Source: Gammaproteobacteria bacterium (GTDB taxonomy: Bacteria; Pseudomonadota; Gammaproteobacteria; Immundisolibacterales; Immundisolibacteraceae). From it: 8,353 bases of DNA. Position numbers and translations under genes: made by a program. The stretch covers positions 858 to 9,210 of the forward strand of contig DQBD01000108.1 in assembly GCA_003526065.1 (NCBI GenBank), read 5' to 3'. Shown in pieces: positions 1 through 7,222 of the stretch (positions are counted from its first letter, which is position 1; every line of letters starts with the position of its first letter). The notes beneath the pieces were generated by a model that worked only from the letters and a program-made list of their open reading frames with translations, ran no database searches and was not told the origin of the DNA.

Positions 1-457
1 GCGCCCGGTTGCCGGCGGCGATGGCGCCGATCAGCGGCGACAGGGTCAGCAGCACCGGCACGTTCCACGGGCCGATGATGCCGATCACCCCGCGTGGCTG
101 GTAATGGATGCGCGCCTTGGCCAGCGGAAACTGCGGGCTCCAGCCGGCACGCCGCGGCCGCATCCATTTGCGCAGGTGCTTGCGCGTGTGGCGGATCTCG
201 CCCAGCAGACCGATCACGTCGGCGAAAAAGGTCTCGTGCCGCGAGCGGTGACCGAAGTCGGCGTCCACGGCATCCAGAATCTGCTGGTGGTGGTCGACCA
301 CCGCCTGGCGCAGGCGCTTGAGCGCCGCGATGCGGTGTTCGTAGGAGGTCGGGCCAACCTTCAGAAACGCCGCCCGCTGCGCTTCGAGCAGCGGCAGCAA
401 CGGGTTGTCGGCGGCGGCGTCGACGCTGTGCAGGGCCAGGCGGTTGGCGTCGTTCAT
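1..457 (-). CDS. Aldehyde dehydrogenase, coniferyl-aldehyde-dehydrogenase type (N-terminal 152 residues, cut by window edge)
   Basis: A member of the NAD(P)-dependent aldehyde dehydrogenase superfamily, which oxidises aldehydes to carboxylic acids in the cytoplasm. The visible 152 residues contain the start of the Rossmann fold. The segment around residues 117-132 ends in GVIGIIGPWNVP, whose Asn (N132) is the oxyanion-stabilising Asn of the superfamily; PLIGAIAAGNR follows at 141-151. The N-terminal arrangement (about 115 residues before GVIGIIGPWN, with 'HRIAALKRL' and 'DFGHRS') resembles bacterial coniferyl-aldehyde dehydrogenases (CalB-like), so lignin-monomer or other aromatic/aliphatic aldehydes are possible substrates. 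The catalytic Glu and Cys lie beyond the left edge and cannot be checked. The ATG at 457 is preceded by GAGAGGAG (468-475) with a slightly long 10-nt spacing. It lies 85 bp downstream of glnS on the same strand, with no functional link apparent. Superfamily certain; subfamily and substrate inferred. Confidence 0.85.
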   Translation of the reverse strand, partial: MNDANRLALHSVDAAADNPLLPLLEAQRAAFLKVGPTSYEHRIAALKRLRQAVVDHHQQILDAVDADFGHRSRHETFFADVIGLLGEIRHTRKHLRKWMRPRRAGWSPQFPLAKARIHYQPRGVIGIIGPWNVPVLLTLSPLIGAIAAGNRA

Positions 458-504
458 GGGGTGTGCACTCCTCTCGTCGTTGTGTTGCGGGCCCCGCAAG
501 GCAC

Positions 505-532
505 CGGCGGTGGATTTTTCTTTATACCGCCG
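505..532. repeat. Inverted repeat (7-bp arms) in the glnS-aldehyde dehydrogenase gap
   Basis: CGGCGGT (505-511) and ACCGCCG (526-532) are perfect inverted arms around a 14-nt AT-rich loop. A second, near-perfect palindrome (TTGCGGG-C-CCCGCAA, 485-499) lies between it and the aldehyde dehydrogenase start. On the minus strand neither is followed by a T-tract, so neither is a classical intrinsic terminator for glnS. The loop of the first holds TATAAA (minus strand, 521-526), which could be a -10 element for the aldehyde dehydrogenase, but no good -35 is found at the right distance. Role unknown: hairpin in the mRNA leader, protein-binding site, or weak terminator. Confidence 0.35.
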
Positions 533-542
533 TTCGGGCGCG

Positions 543-2216
<1,674 letters not shown>

Positions 2217-2251
2217 TGGGACACGACAGGGCGGATACGGGATTGGCGCCT

Positions 2252-2257
2252 ATTGTA
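2252..2257 (-). promoter_or_regulatory. Candidate -10 box of the glnS promoter (TACAAT)
   Basis: On the minus strand TACAAT (5 of 6 matches to TATAAT) is followed by AGGCGCC, giving a predicted transcript start near 2245 and a leader of about 28 nt before the glnS ATG. The region where the -35 should lie is GC-rich and has no good TTGACA match, so activation or an extended discriminator may matter. This is a sequence match only. Confidence 0.45.
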
Positions 2258-2263
2258 GGGAAG

Positions 2264-2278
2264 CCGGCCGGCGGCCGG
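2264..2278. repeat. GC-rich hairpin (CCGGCC-GGC-GGCCGG) between glnS and zntB
   Basis: Perfect 6-bp arms around a 3-nt loop. It lies just upstream of the glnS -10 box, where the -35/spacer would be, and about 48 bp before the zntB start codon. It has no T-tract. It could affect expression of either divergent gene, but GC-rich palindromes of this length arise easily by chance in such DNA: the same 15-mer occurs inside the glutaredoxin gene at 4736-4750. Confidence 0.25.
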
Positions 2279-2314
2279 ACCGCTACGCTATGCGTTTCCT
2301 GCAAACACGTCGAC

Positions 2315-2320
2315 GGAGGA
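2315..2320 (+). promoter_or_regulatory. Ribosome binding site deciding the zntB start (GGAGGA)
   Basis: GGAGGA sits 5 nt before the GTG at 2326. The upstream in-frame ATG at 2290 has no comparable site and would add 12 residues, including a basic TRRRR run not expected in the family. The GTG start is therefore preferred and gives the usual family length. Confidence 0.75.
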
Positions 2321-2325
2321 ACGCA

Positions 2326-3303
2326 GTGAGCGACAGGAACGACGGACTGGTGGCGGCCTATCTGCTCGATGGCCACGGCGGCGGACAGCGCCTGGGCTGG
2401 GACGAGATCGCCCACTGGGAGCCGGACGACGGCGTGCTGTGGGTGCATCTGGACCGCTCCGCCGAGACCAGCCAGCGGTGGCTGCGCGAGGACAGCGGGC
2501 TCGACGAACTGGTGGTGCAGGCACTGCTGGCCGAGGAGACGCGTCCGCGCTGCGCGCCGGTCGACAACGGCGTGATGCTGTTCCTGCGCGGCGTCAACCT
2601 GAATCCGGGCTCGGACCCCGAAGACATGGTGTCGATCCGCCTGCACATGCACGAACGTCGCATCGTCAGCGTGCGCCTGCGCCGGCTGCTGTCGGTGGAC
2701 GATCTGTGCGCGGCCCTGCAGCAGGGCCGCGGCCCGCGCGACGCGGCCGACTTCGTGACCGATCTGACCGAGCGGCTGACCGATCGCATGGCCGGCGTGA
2801 TCGGCGACATCGACGACACCGTCGACCGCATTCAGTCGCAGACGCTCGAGGCCGAGGGGCGGCGCCTGCGCGGCGAGCTGACGCGCCTGCGGGCGGAGAT
2901 CATCGCGCTGCGTCGCTACCTGGCGCCGCAGCGCGATGCCATGGCCCGCCTGGCCCAGGTCAACCTGCCGTGGCTGGCGCCCGCGCACCTGCTGCACCTG
3001 CGCGAGCAGGCCGACCGCGTGACCCGTTACGTGGAGGATCTGGACGCCGCCCGCGAGCGCGCCGCCGTGGCCCAGGAAGAACTCGGCAACCGCCTGTCCG
3101 AGCAGATGAACGCACGCATGTACGTGCTGTCGATCGTCGCCGGCATCTTCCTGCCGCTGGGTTTCCTGACCGGCCTGCTCGGCATCAATGTCGGCGGCAT
3201 TCCGCTGGCCGACAGCCCGTCGGGCTTTCTGGAGGTCGTGCTCATCCTGGCCGCCATCACCACCTTCGAGATTCTTCTGTTCCGCTGGCGCCGCTGGTTC
3301 TGA
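2326..3303 (+). CDS. zntB: ZntB-type zinc transporter (CorA superfamily)
   Basis: An inner-membrane transporter of the CorA/ZntB family. E. coli ZntB forms a pentamer and moves Zn(2+) with protons. The product is 325 residues (E. coli ZntB 327). Residues 1 to about 265 form the cytoplasmic domain (LWVHLDRS near 38-45, NGVMLFLRGVNLN near 81-93, MVSIRLHM at 101-108), ending in a long helical region rich in Arg, Glu and Ala. Two C-terminal transmembrane helices lie at about 267-286 and 301-319. Between them is GINVGGIPLADS at 286-297, the ZntB-type version (GIN) of the CorA GMN signature. The protein ends in a short basic tail (RWRRWF), as in the family. The GTG start is supported by GGAGGA at 2315-2320. 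It is divergent from glnS and is followed by a 115-bp gap, so probably monocistronic. Metal specificity is inferred from family resemblance; other divalent ions are possible. Confidence 0.92.
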   Translation: MSDRNDGLVAAYLLDGHGGGQRLGWDEIAHWEPDDGVLWVHLDRSAETSQRWLREDSGLDELVVQALLAEETRPRCAPVDNGVMLFLRGVNLNPGSDPEDMVSIRLHMHERRIVSVRLRRLLSVDDLCAALQQGRGPRDAADFVTDLTERLTDRMAGVIGDIDDTVDRIQSQTLEAEGRRLRGELTRLRAEIIALRRYLAPQRDAMARLAQVNLPWLAPAHLLHLREQADRVTRYVEDLDAARERAAVAQEELGNRLSEQMNARMYVLSIVAGIFLPLGFLTGLLGINVGGIPLADSPSGFLEVVLILAAITTFEILLFRWRRWF

Positions 3304-3418
3304 GGCCCGGAGCAGCCGACCCCCGCTTGCCGTTTTCCGCACTGCAAAGTAAGCTGGCCACGCACCTTAAAGAGGCGCCAAATGGTTGTTTAATTAACTG
3401 TTGGAAAACGGTTTTTTC
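3304..3418 (+). promoter_or_regulatory. Promoter region of the ABM-membrane protein / truncated haemoglobin unit
   Basis: A non-coding gap that turns AT-rich from about 3365, unlike the rest of the window. A possible sigma-70 pair is TTGCCG (3327-3332), a 17-bp spacer and TAAGCT (3350-3355), matching 4 and 3 of 6 consensus positions. A second candidate -10 lies in TTTAAT (3389-3394), overlapping the palindrome TTAATTAA (3390-3397) about 22 bp before the ATG. A short GGAAAACGG...TTTTTTC stretch abuts the start codon. No intrinsic terminator for zntB is visible. The promoter must lie here because the upstream gene ends at 3303, but which element is used cannot be told. Confidence 0.4.
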
Positions 3419-3976
3419 ATGGCAATCACCAGTCAGGAACCGGTCACGGTCAGCATTGCCCGACGTGTGCGGCCGGGCAAGGAGCAGGCGTACGAATCCT
3501 GGGTCCGGCAGATCATCGCCGCGGTGTCCCGTTACCCGGGGCACCTCGGCGTGGCGGTGCTCAGGCCCGTGCCCGGCGGACGGGCCGACTACGTCCTGGT
3601 GGACCGTTTCGACAGCCTGCAACACCAGCAGGCCTGGGAGCAGTCCGCCGAGCGGGCCGGTTTTCTGCAACGCCTGGCGGATCTCACCGAAGGCGAGGAA
3701 CGCATACAGAAGGTATCCGGCCTCGAATTCTGGTTTTCGCTGCCGGAGGTGCCGGCCGAGGCCGTGCCGCGCCGGCACAGGATGACGCTGGTCATCACCC
3801 TGGCGGTGTTCGTCCTGGGCATGACCCTGAACGGGCTGTTCGGTGACGTGCTGGCGCAGCTGCCGCTGGTGGCGCGCGTGGCCGTGCTGTCGATCGTGCA
3901 GGTGCTGGTGCTAAGTTACCTGCTCATGCCACGCCTGACGGCGCTGTTCAAACACTGGCTGTACGACACCCCCTAG
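3419..3976 (+). CDS. ABM-domain (dimeric alpha+beta barrel) protein with two C-terminal transmembrane helices
   Basis: The N-terminal part (about residues 8-105) resembles the antibiotic-biosynthesis-monooxygenase fold: VTVSIARRVRPGKEQAYESW at 9-28, then PGHLGVAVLRP at 40-50, DYVLVDRFDSLQHQQAWEQS near 57-76, and GLEFWFSLPE at 101-110. This ferredoxin-like domain occurs in cofactor-free monooxygenases and haem-degrading IsdG-type enzymes, but many members have no known reaction. Two hydrophobic helices follow at about 121-140 and 149-170, so the domain is probably held at the cytoplasmic face of the inner membrane. The ATG at 3419 gives 185 residues; an in-frame TTG at 3401 would add six residues and has no better ribosome site. 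The truncated haemoglobin gene begins 11 bp downstream, so the two are almost certainly co-transcribed. The specific reaction is unknown; fold assignment is from sequence pattern only. Confidence 0.8.
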   Translation: MAITSQEPVTVSIARRVRPGKEQAYESWVRQIIAAVSRYPGHLGVAVLRPVPGGRADYVLVDRFDSLQHQQAWEQSAERAGFLQRLADLTEGEERIQKVSGLEFWFSLPEVPAEAVPRRHRMTLVITLAVFVLGMTLNGLFGDVLAQLPLVARVAVLSIVQVLVLSYLLMPRLTALFKHWLYDTP

Positions 3977-3987
3977 AAGGCACCGCC

Positions 3988-4413
3988 ATGCCCGACACAC
4001 CCCTGACCCACCGCCAGCTGGCGGCGCGCCTGGGGCGCGACACCCTTGCCGCCGTGGTGTCGGACTTCTACGACCGGGTGCAGCACGACGTCGACCTGGC
4101 GCCGACCTTTGCCCACGTGCGCGACTGGGCGGAAGTCAAGGCGCGCATCACCCACTTCTGGTGGCTCGACCTGGGCGGCGAGCGCTACCGCGACGACGTC
4201 TACAACCCGCACACCGTACACCGACACGTCGGCGCCCAACCCGAACAGGTGGCCCCGTGGCTGCGGCTGTTCGAAGCCACCGTGCACGACCACCTGCCCC
4301 CGGACCTGGCCGAAATCTGGCTCACCCGTGTGCGGCGCATGGCCGACTGGGTGCGCACGGAACTGCAAGACCCGACCCCACGGCCCGGGCGCGCCGCCGA
4401 CCTGTCCCGCTGA
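3988..4413 (+). CDS. Group III truncated haemoglobin
   Basis: A small haem-binding globin (141 residues) of the 2-over-2 truncated type. Group III members bind O2 or NO and have been tied to NO or oxygen handling, for example Ctb of Campylobacter. Signatures seen: FYDRV at 27-31 with B10 Tyr Y28, HFWWLDL around 56-62, and PWLRLF at 90-95 with the G8 Trp W91 characteristic of group III. By alignment to Ctb the proximal F8 His is most likely H78 in HTVHRHVG (75-82), one residue closer to W91 than in Ctb; H80 and H75 are alternatives. The C-terminal tail after about 127 is Pro/Arg-rich and probably disordered. The ribosome site AGAAGG (3975-3980) overlaps the stop codon of the upstream ABM gene, suggesting coupled translation. 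It converges with the glutaredoxin gene 21 bp away; no terminator is seen between them. Confidence 0.88.
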   Translation: MPDTPLTHRQLAARLGRDTLAAVVSDFYDRVQHDVDLAPTFAHVRDWAEVKARITHFWWLDLGGERYRDDVYNPHTVHRHVGAQPEQVAPWLRLFEATVHDHLPPDLAEIWLTRVRRMADWVRTELQDPTPRPGRAADLSR

Positions 4414-4434
4414 ACGACCCGCCGCGCCTGTCGC

Positions 4435-4869
4435 TCACTCGTACAGGCGTCTGAAACCGCGCTCGCTGAAACCGTCCAGGCGCCGTTCACCGACCAGGAT
4501 CACCGGCACCCCCGCCGCCCCCAGGCGGCGGTAGTCGAGCCGACCCTTCACCGTCGTCTCGACGTCGTACTCCTCAAACGCAATGGCGTGGGCCCGGAAG
4601 TACCGCCGCGCCCGGTCGCACACCCCGCACCAGCTGGCGGAATACATGACCACCCGGCCCACGCGTGCCGGCGTCGCCGGGCTGCCGCTGCCGACCGGGG
4701 GCGGTGGACGCACGGGCACCGGCCGCCCGTCGACACCGGCCGGCGGCCGGTCCGAGAACTGCACGTTGCCGTCGGCATCATGCCAGCGGTACACCTGCGC
4801 CCGGGCGCCATTGGCCACGCAGACCGTCAGCACCGCTCCGGCAAGAGCGGTCATTACCCATCGCCGCAT
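4435..4869 (-). CDS. Exported DUF4124-glutaredoxin family protein
   Basis: A 144-residue thiol-redox protein. Residues 1-24 look like a Sec signal peptide (MRRW, a hydrophobic core, then ANGARA before QVYRW). A short DUF4124 segment follows (QVYRWHDADGNVQFSDRPP at 25-43), then a Pro-rich linker (about 44-69) and a glutaredoxin/thioredoxin-like domain from about 70 to the end. It has the redox pair in WCGVC (C81, C84), the cis-Pro region GVPVILVG at 120-127 (P122), and a C-terminal LDGFSERGFRRLYE. If the signal peptide is cut, the protein works in the periplasm, where glutathione recycling is unlike that of the cytoplasm; the reductant is unknown. The ATG at 4869 has AGGGGG only 3 nt upstream; an in-frame ATG at 4902 (11 extra, basic residues) is an alternative and would keep the signal peptide. 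It lies 53 bp after the glutamate-synthase-like gene on the same strand. Confidence 0.85.
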   Translation of the reverse strand: MRRWVMTALAGAVLTVCVANGARAQVYRWHDADGNVQFSDRPPAGVDGRPVPVRPPPPVGSGSPATPARVGRVVMYSASWCGVCDRARRYFRAHAIAFEEYDVETTVKGRLDYRRLGAAGVPVILVGERRLDGFSERGFRRLYE

Positions 4870-4922
4870 TTGCCCCCTGCGACGCGCGTGCCCACCCGGC
4901 ATGGCGCCCACCCTCGGCGGCG

Positions 4923-6437
4923 CTACAGCTGCCGTGGCAGCGGCTGGGGGTAGAGTTCGTCGAGGCCAATCGAGCGCCCCTGCCCCACCATCATCCGGGC
5001 GTGCCGGCGCGACAGCTGACGCGGCTCGGATACGCCGCACGAGTGGGCGATCATGGCCACTTCCTTTTCCATGTTGGTCACGAAATGCGCCACCCGCTGG
5101 GCCTTGTCCGCCGGCACCAGGCCACGCTGCAGGCGCGGATCGTGGGTGGTGACGCCGGTCGGGCAGGTGTTCTTGTTGCATTGCATGGCCTGGATGCAGC
5201 CAAGCGCGAACATGAAGCCCCGCGCCGAGTTGACGAAGTCGGCACCAACCGCCAAGGCCCAGGCGACGCCACGGGGGTTGATGAGCTTGCCCGACGCAAC
5301 CACCTTGATCCTGTCACGCAAATCCCAGGCCACCAGCCGGTCCACCACACCGGGCAGGCTTTCGGACAGCAGCATGCCGACGCCATCCATCAACGGCATG
5401 GGTGCCGCGCCGCTGCCGCCCTCGGCGCTGTCCACGGTGATGAAGTCCGGCGCCGACTCGACGCCACGCCGACGCACTTCGGCGCACAGATCGTCCAGCC
5501 AGTCGAGGCTGCCGATCACCGTCTTGAACCCGACCGGCTTGCCCGTCAGTTCGCGGATGCGGGCGATCTGATCCAGCAGATCGTCCAGGTCGTCGATGTC
5601 CGGGTGCCGGTTGGGCGAAATCGAATCCTCCCCTTCGGGAATGCCGCGAATGGCGGCAATCTCGGCCGTCACCTTGGCTGCCGGCAGGATGCCGCCCTTG
5701 CCCGGCTTGGCGCCCTGACTGAGCTTGATCTCGAACATCTTGACCTGCTCGAGCGCCGCCAGTTCGCGCAGGCGTGTCTCGGACAGGCCGCCGTCGGCCT
5801 CGCGCACGCCGTACTTGGCGGTACCGATCTGGAACACCACGTCGCATCCGCCGCTCAGATGCGCCGGCGCCAGCCCGCCCTCACCGGTGTTCAGCCAGCA
5901 GCCGGCGCGCGCGGCGCCCATGGACAGCGCCAGCACCGCCGGCTGCGACAGGGCGCCGTAGCTCATGGCCGACACGTTGAGGATGGCGCGCGTGGTGTAC
6001 GGCTGGCGGCAGAACGGGCCCAGCGTGACCGGCTTGGCCGGCTGGGCTTCCTGATCCAGCGGCGCGAACAGGCTGCTGGCGAAGATGATCGCGCCCGGCC
6101 GGTGGATGTCCTGCGTGGACCCGAACGCCACGGTGTTGTCGATGTTCTTCGCCGCGCGGTACACCCAGCTGCGCTGGGCGCGGTTGAACGGCAGCTCCTC
6201 GCGATCCATGGCGAAGAAGTACTGGCGGAAGAACTCGCCCAACCGCTCGAAGGCATAGCGAAAACGACCGATCAACGGAAAATTGCGCCGCACCGTGTGT
6301 CGCGTCTGCACGCGGTCGGAGACGTACATGACCAGCGCGGTCAGCACCAGCGCGCCGAGCGCAAAAACGAACAGCGCCGCCAGAATTTCCAGCACGGCCA
6401 CTAGCCAGCGGGAAAAATTCTCAGGCAGGATCGGCAT
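4923..6437 (-). CDS. Membrane-anchored FMN-binding glutamate synthase domain protein
   Basis: A 504-residue flavoprotein carrying the FMN/Fe-S synthase domain of glutamate synthase large subunits, but with no N-terminal glutaminase domain. Residues about 11-38 form a hydrophobic membrane anchor. The synthase domain runs from about 90 to 490: NVSAMSYGALS at 154-164, GEGG at 185-188, KYGVRE at 209-214, KLSQGAKPGKGG at 238-249, DSAEGGSGAAP at 336-346, VASGKLINP at 380-388. Three cysteines in CIQAMQCNKNTCPTG (C414, C420, C425) match the 3Fe-4S ligands of the family. These stand-alone proteins are common in Proteobacteria, but their natural reaction and electron donor are not firmly known; glutamate synthesis should not be assumed. 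The ATG is supported by a strong AGGAGGT (6445-6451) at 7-nt spacing. It is divergent from the sirtuin gene over 29 bp and followed by the glutaredoxin gene, likely one operon. Confidence 0.9.
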   Translation of the reverse strand: MPILPENFSRWLVAVLEILAALFVFALGALVLTALVMYVSDRVQTRHTVRRNFPLIGRFRYAFERLGEFFRQYFFAMDREELPFNRAQRSWVYRAAKNIDNTVAFGSTQDIHRPGAIIFASSLFAPLDQEAQPAKPVTLGPFCRQPYTTRAILNVSAMSYGALSQPAVLALSMGAARAGCWLNTGEGGLAPAHLSGGCDVVFQIGTAKYGVREADGGLSETRLRELAALEQVKMFEIKLSQGAKPGKGGILPAAKVTAEIAAIRGIPEGEDSISPNRHPDIDDLDDLLDQIARIRELTGKPVGFKTVIGSLDWLDDLCAEVRRRGVESAPDFITVDSAEGGSGAAPMPLMDGVGMLLSESLPGVVDRLVAWDLRDRIKVVASGKLINPRGVAWALAVGADFVNSARGFMFALGCIQAMQCNKNTCPTGVTTHDPRLQRGLVPADKAQRVAHFVTNMEKEVAMIAHSCGVSEPRQLSRRHARMMVGQGRSIGLDELYPQPLPRQL

Positions 6438-6444
6438 CGTCTGG

Positions 6445-6451
6445 ACCTCCT
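6445..6451 (-). promoter_or_regulatory. Strong ribosome binding site of the glutamate-synthase-like gene (AGGAGGT)
   Basis: A near-perfect Shine-Dalgarno lies 7 nt before the ATG at 6437 on the minus strand. It fills most of the 29-bp gap to the divergent sirtuin gene, leaving no room there for a full promoter in either direction. Confidence 0.8.
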
Positions 6452-6466
6452 GGAAAACAGCACGCG

Positions 6467-7222
6467 ATGACCGGCATCGACCCCATTATCGGCCGCGCCC
6501 GCCGTCTGCTGACAGAAAGTCGTCGCACGGTGGTGTTCAGCGGCGCCGGCATCAGCACCGAGTCCGGCATCCCGGACTTTCGCAGCCCCGGCGGACTGTG
6601 GAGCCGTCTGCGGCCCATCGACTTCCAGGAGTTCCTGGCCTCGGAGGCCGCCCGGCGTGAGGCGTGGCGACGCAAGTTCGAACTCGATGACGCCATCGGT
6701 GCAGTGCAGCCCAACGCCGGGCACCGTGCCGTGGCACGGCTGGTGGCGGCCGGACGTGTCAGCCACGTCCTCACCCAGAACATCGACGGGCTGCACCGGG
6801 CCAGCGGCGTGCCGGCCGACCGCATCGTCGAGCTGCACGGCAACGGCACCTACGCCGCCTGCCTGGCCTGCCACAAACGCTACGCGCTGGCCGACATCCG
6901 TGTCCGCTTCGAAGCCGATGGCGCGGCGCCGGTGTGCGCGTGCGGCGGCTACATCAAGTCGGCCACGGTGTCCTTCGGTCAGCCGATGCCGCTGCACGCC
7001 ATGCGCGTGGCCGAAGCCGCCACGCTGGCCTGTGACCTGTTCGTGGTGATCGGTTCGTCGCTGCAGGTCTACCCGGCCGCCAGCCTGCCGGAACTGGCGC
7101 GCCGCAACGGCGCCCGCCTGCTGATCATCAACCGCGAACCGACACCGCTCGACGCCATCGCCAACCTGGTGCTGCACGCCGAAAGCGGTCCCACACTGGC
7201 AGCGCTGGTCGCCGATGGCTGA
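6467..7222 (+). CDS. Sir2-family NAD-dependent protein deacylase (sirtuin)
   Basis: A 251-residue cytoplasmic enzyme that would remove acyl groups from lysines using NAD+. Key motifs: FSGAGISTESGIPDFRSPGG at 24-43 (NAD binding), TQNIDGLH at 103-110 (Q104, N105, D107), the catalytic His in ELHGNG (H124), a zinc site of C132-C135 and C157-C159 (C-x2-C...C-x-C), and GSSLQVYPAA at 196-205. The Tyr-x-x-Arg pair by which class III sirtuins such as CobB recognise succinyl-lysine appears to be Trp-x-x-Lys (W67, K70 in EAWRRKF, which recalls SIRT4-like class II sequences), so a desuccinylase role is not supported; acetyl or other acyl groups are possible. No clear Shine-Dalgarno precedes the ATG at 6467. 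The last 8 bp overlap the downstream DUF523-DUF1722 gene, so the two are co-transcribed. Confidence 0.93.
   Translation: MTGIDPIIGRARRLLTESRRTVVFSGAGISTESGIPDFRSPGGLWSRLRPIDFQEFLASEAARREAWRRKFELDDAIGAVQPNAGHRAVARLVAAGRVSHVLTQNIDGLHRASGVPADRIVELHGNGTYAACLACHKRYALADIRVRFEADGAAPVCACGGYIKSATVSFGQPMPLHAMRVAEAATLACDLFVVIGSSLQVYPAASLPELARRNGARLLIINREPTPLDAIANLVLHAESGPTLAALVADG
6485..6490 (-). promoter_or_regulatory. Possible -10 box (GATAAT) for the glutamate-synthase-like gene, inside the sirtuin CDS
   Basis: On the minus strand GATAAT (5 of 6 matches to TATAAT) lies 48-53 bp upstream of the start codon, predicting a leader of about 40 nt. The best -35 candidate is CTGTCA with a 19-bp spacer, which is poor. 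If real, the promoter lies inside the first codons of the divergent sirtuin gene. Confidence 0.25.

Noticed and set aside
2290..2325. Upstream ATG start for zntB
   Set aside because: It lacks a ribosome site and adds a basic extension atypical of ZntB, whereas GTG at 2326 has GGAGGA at ideal spacing.
4414..4434. Bidirectional terminator between the convergent globin and glutaredoxin genes
   Set aside because: The 21-bp gap has no convincing stem-loop with a T-tract in either direction.
4736..4750. Second copy of the 15-mer found at 2264-2278
   Set aside because: It lies inside the glutaredoxin coding sequence, encoding part of RPPAGV, and is built only of CCGG-like words. Two copies in GC-rich DNA are best explained by chance, not a dispersed repeat.
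4665..6404. 579-codon plus-strand open frame opposite the glutamate-synthase-like gene
   Set aside because: Same composition artefact; the minus-strand gene has clear motifs and a strong ribosome site.
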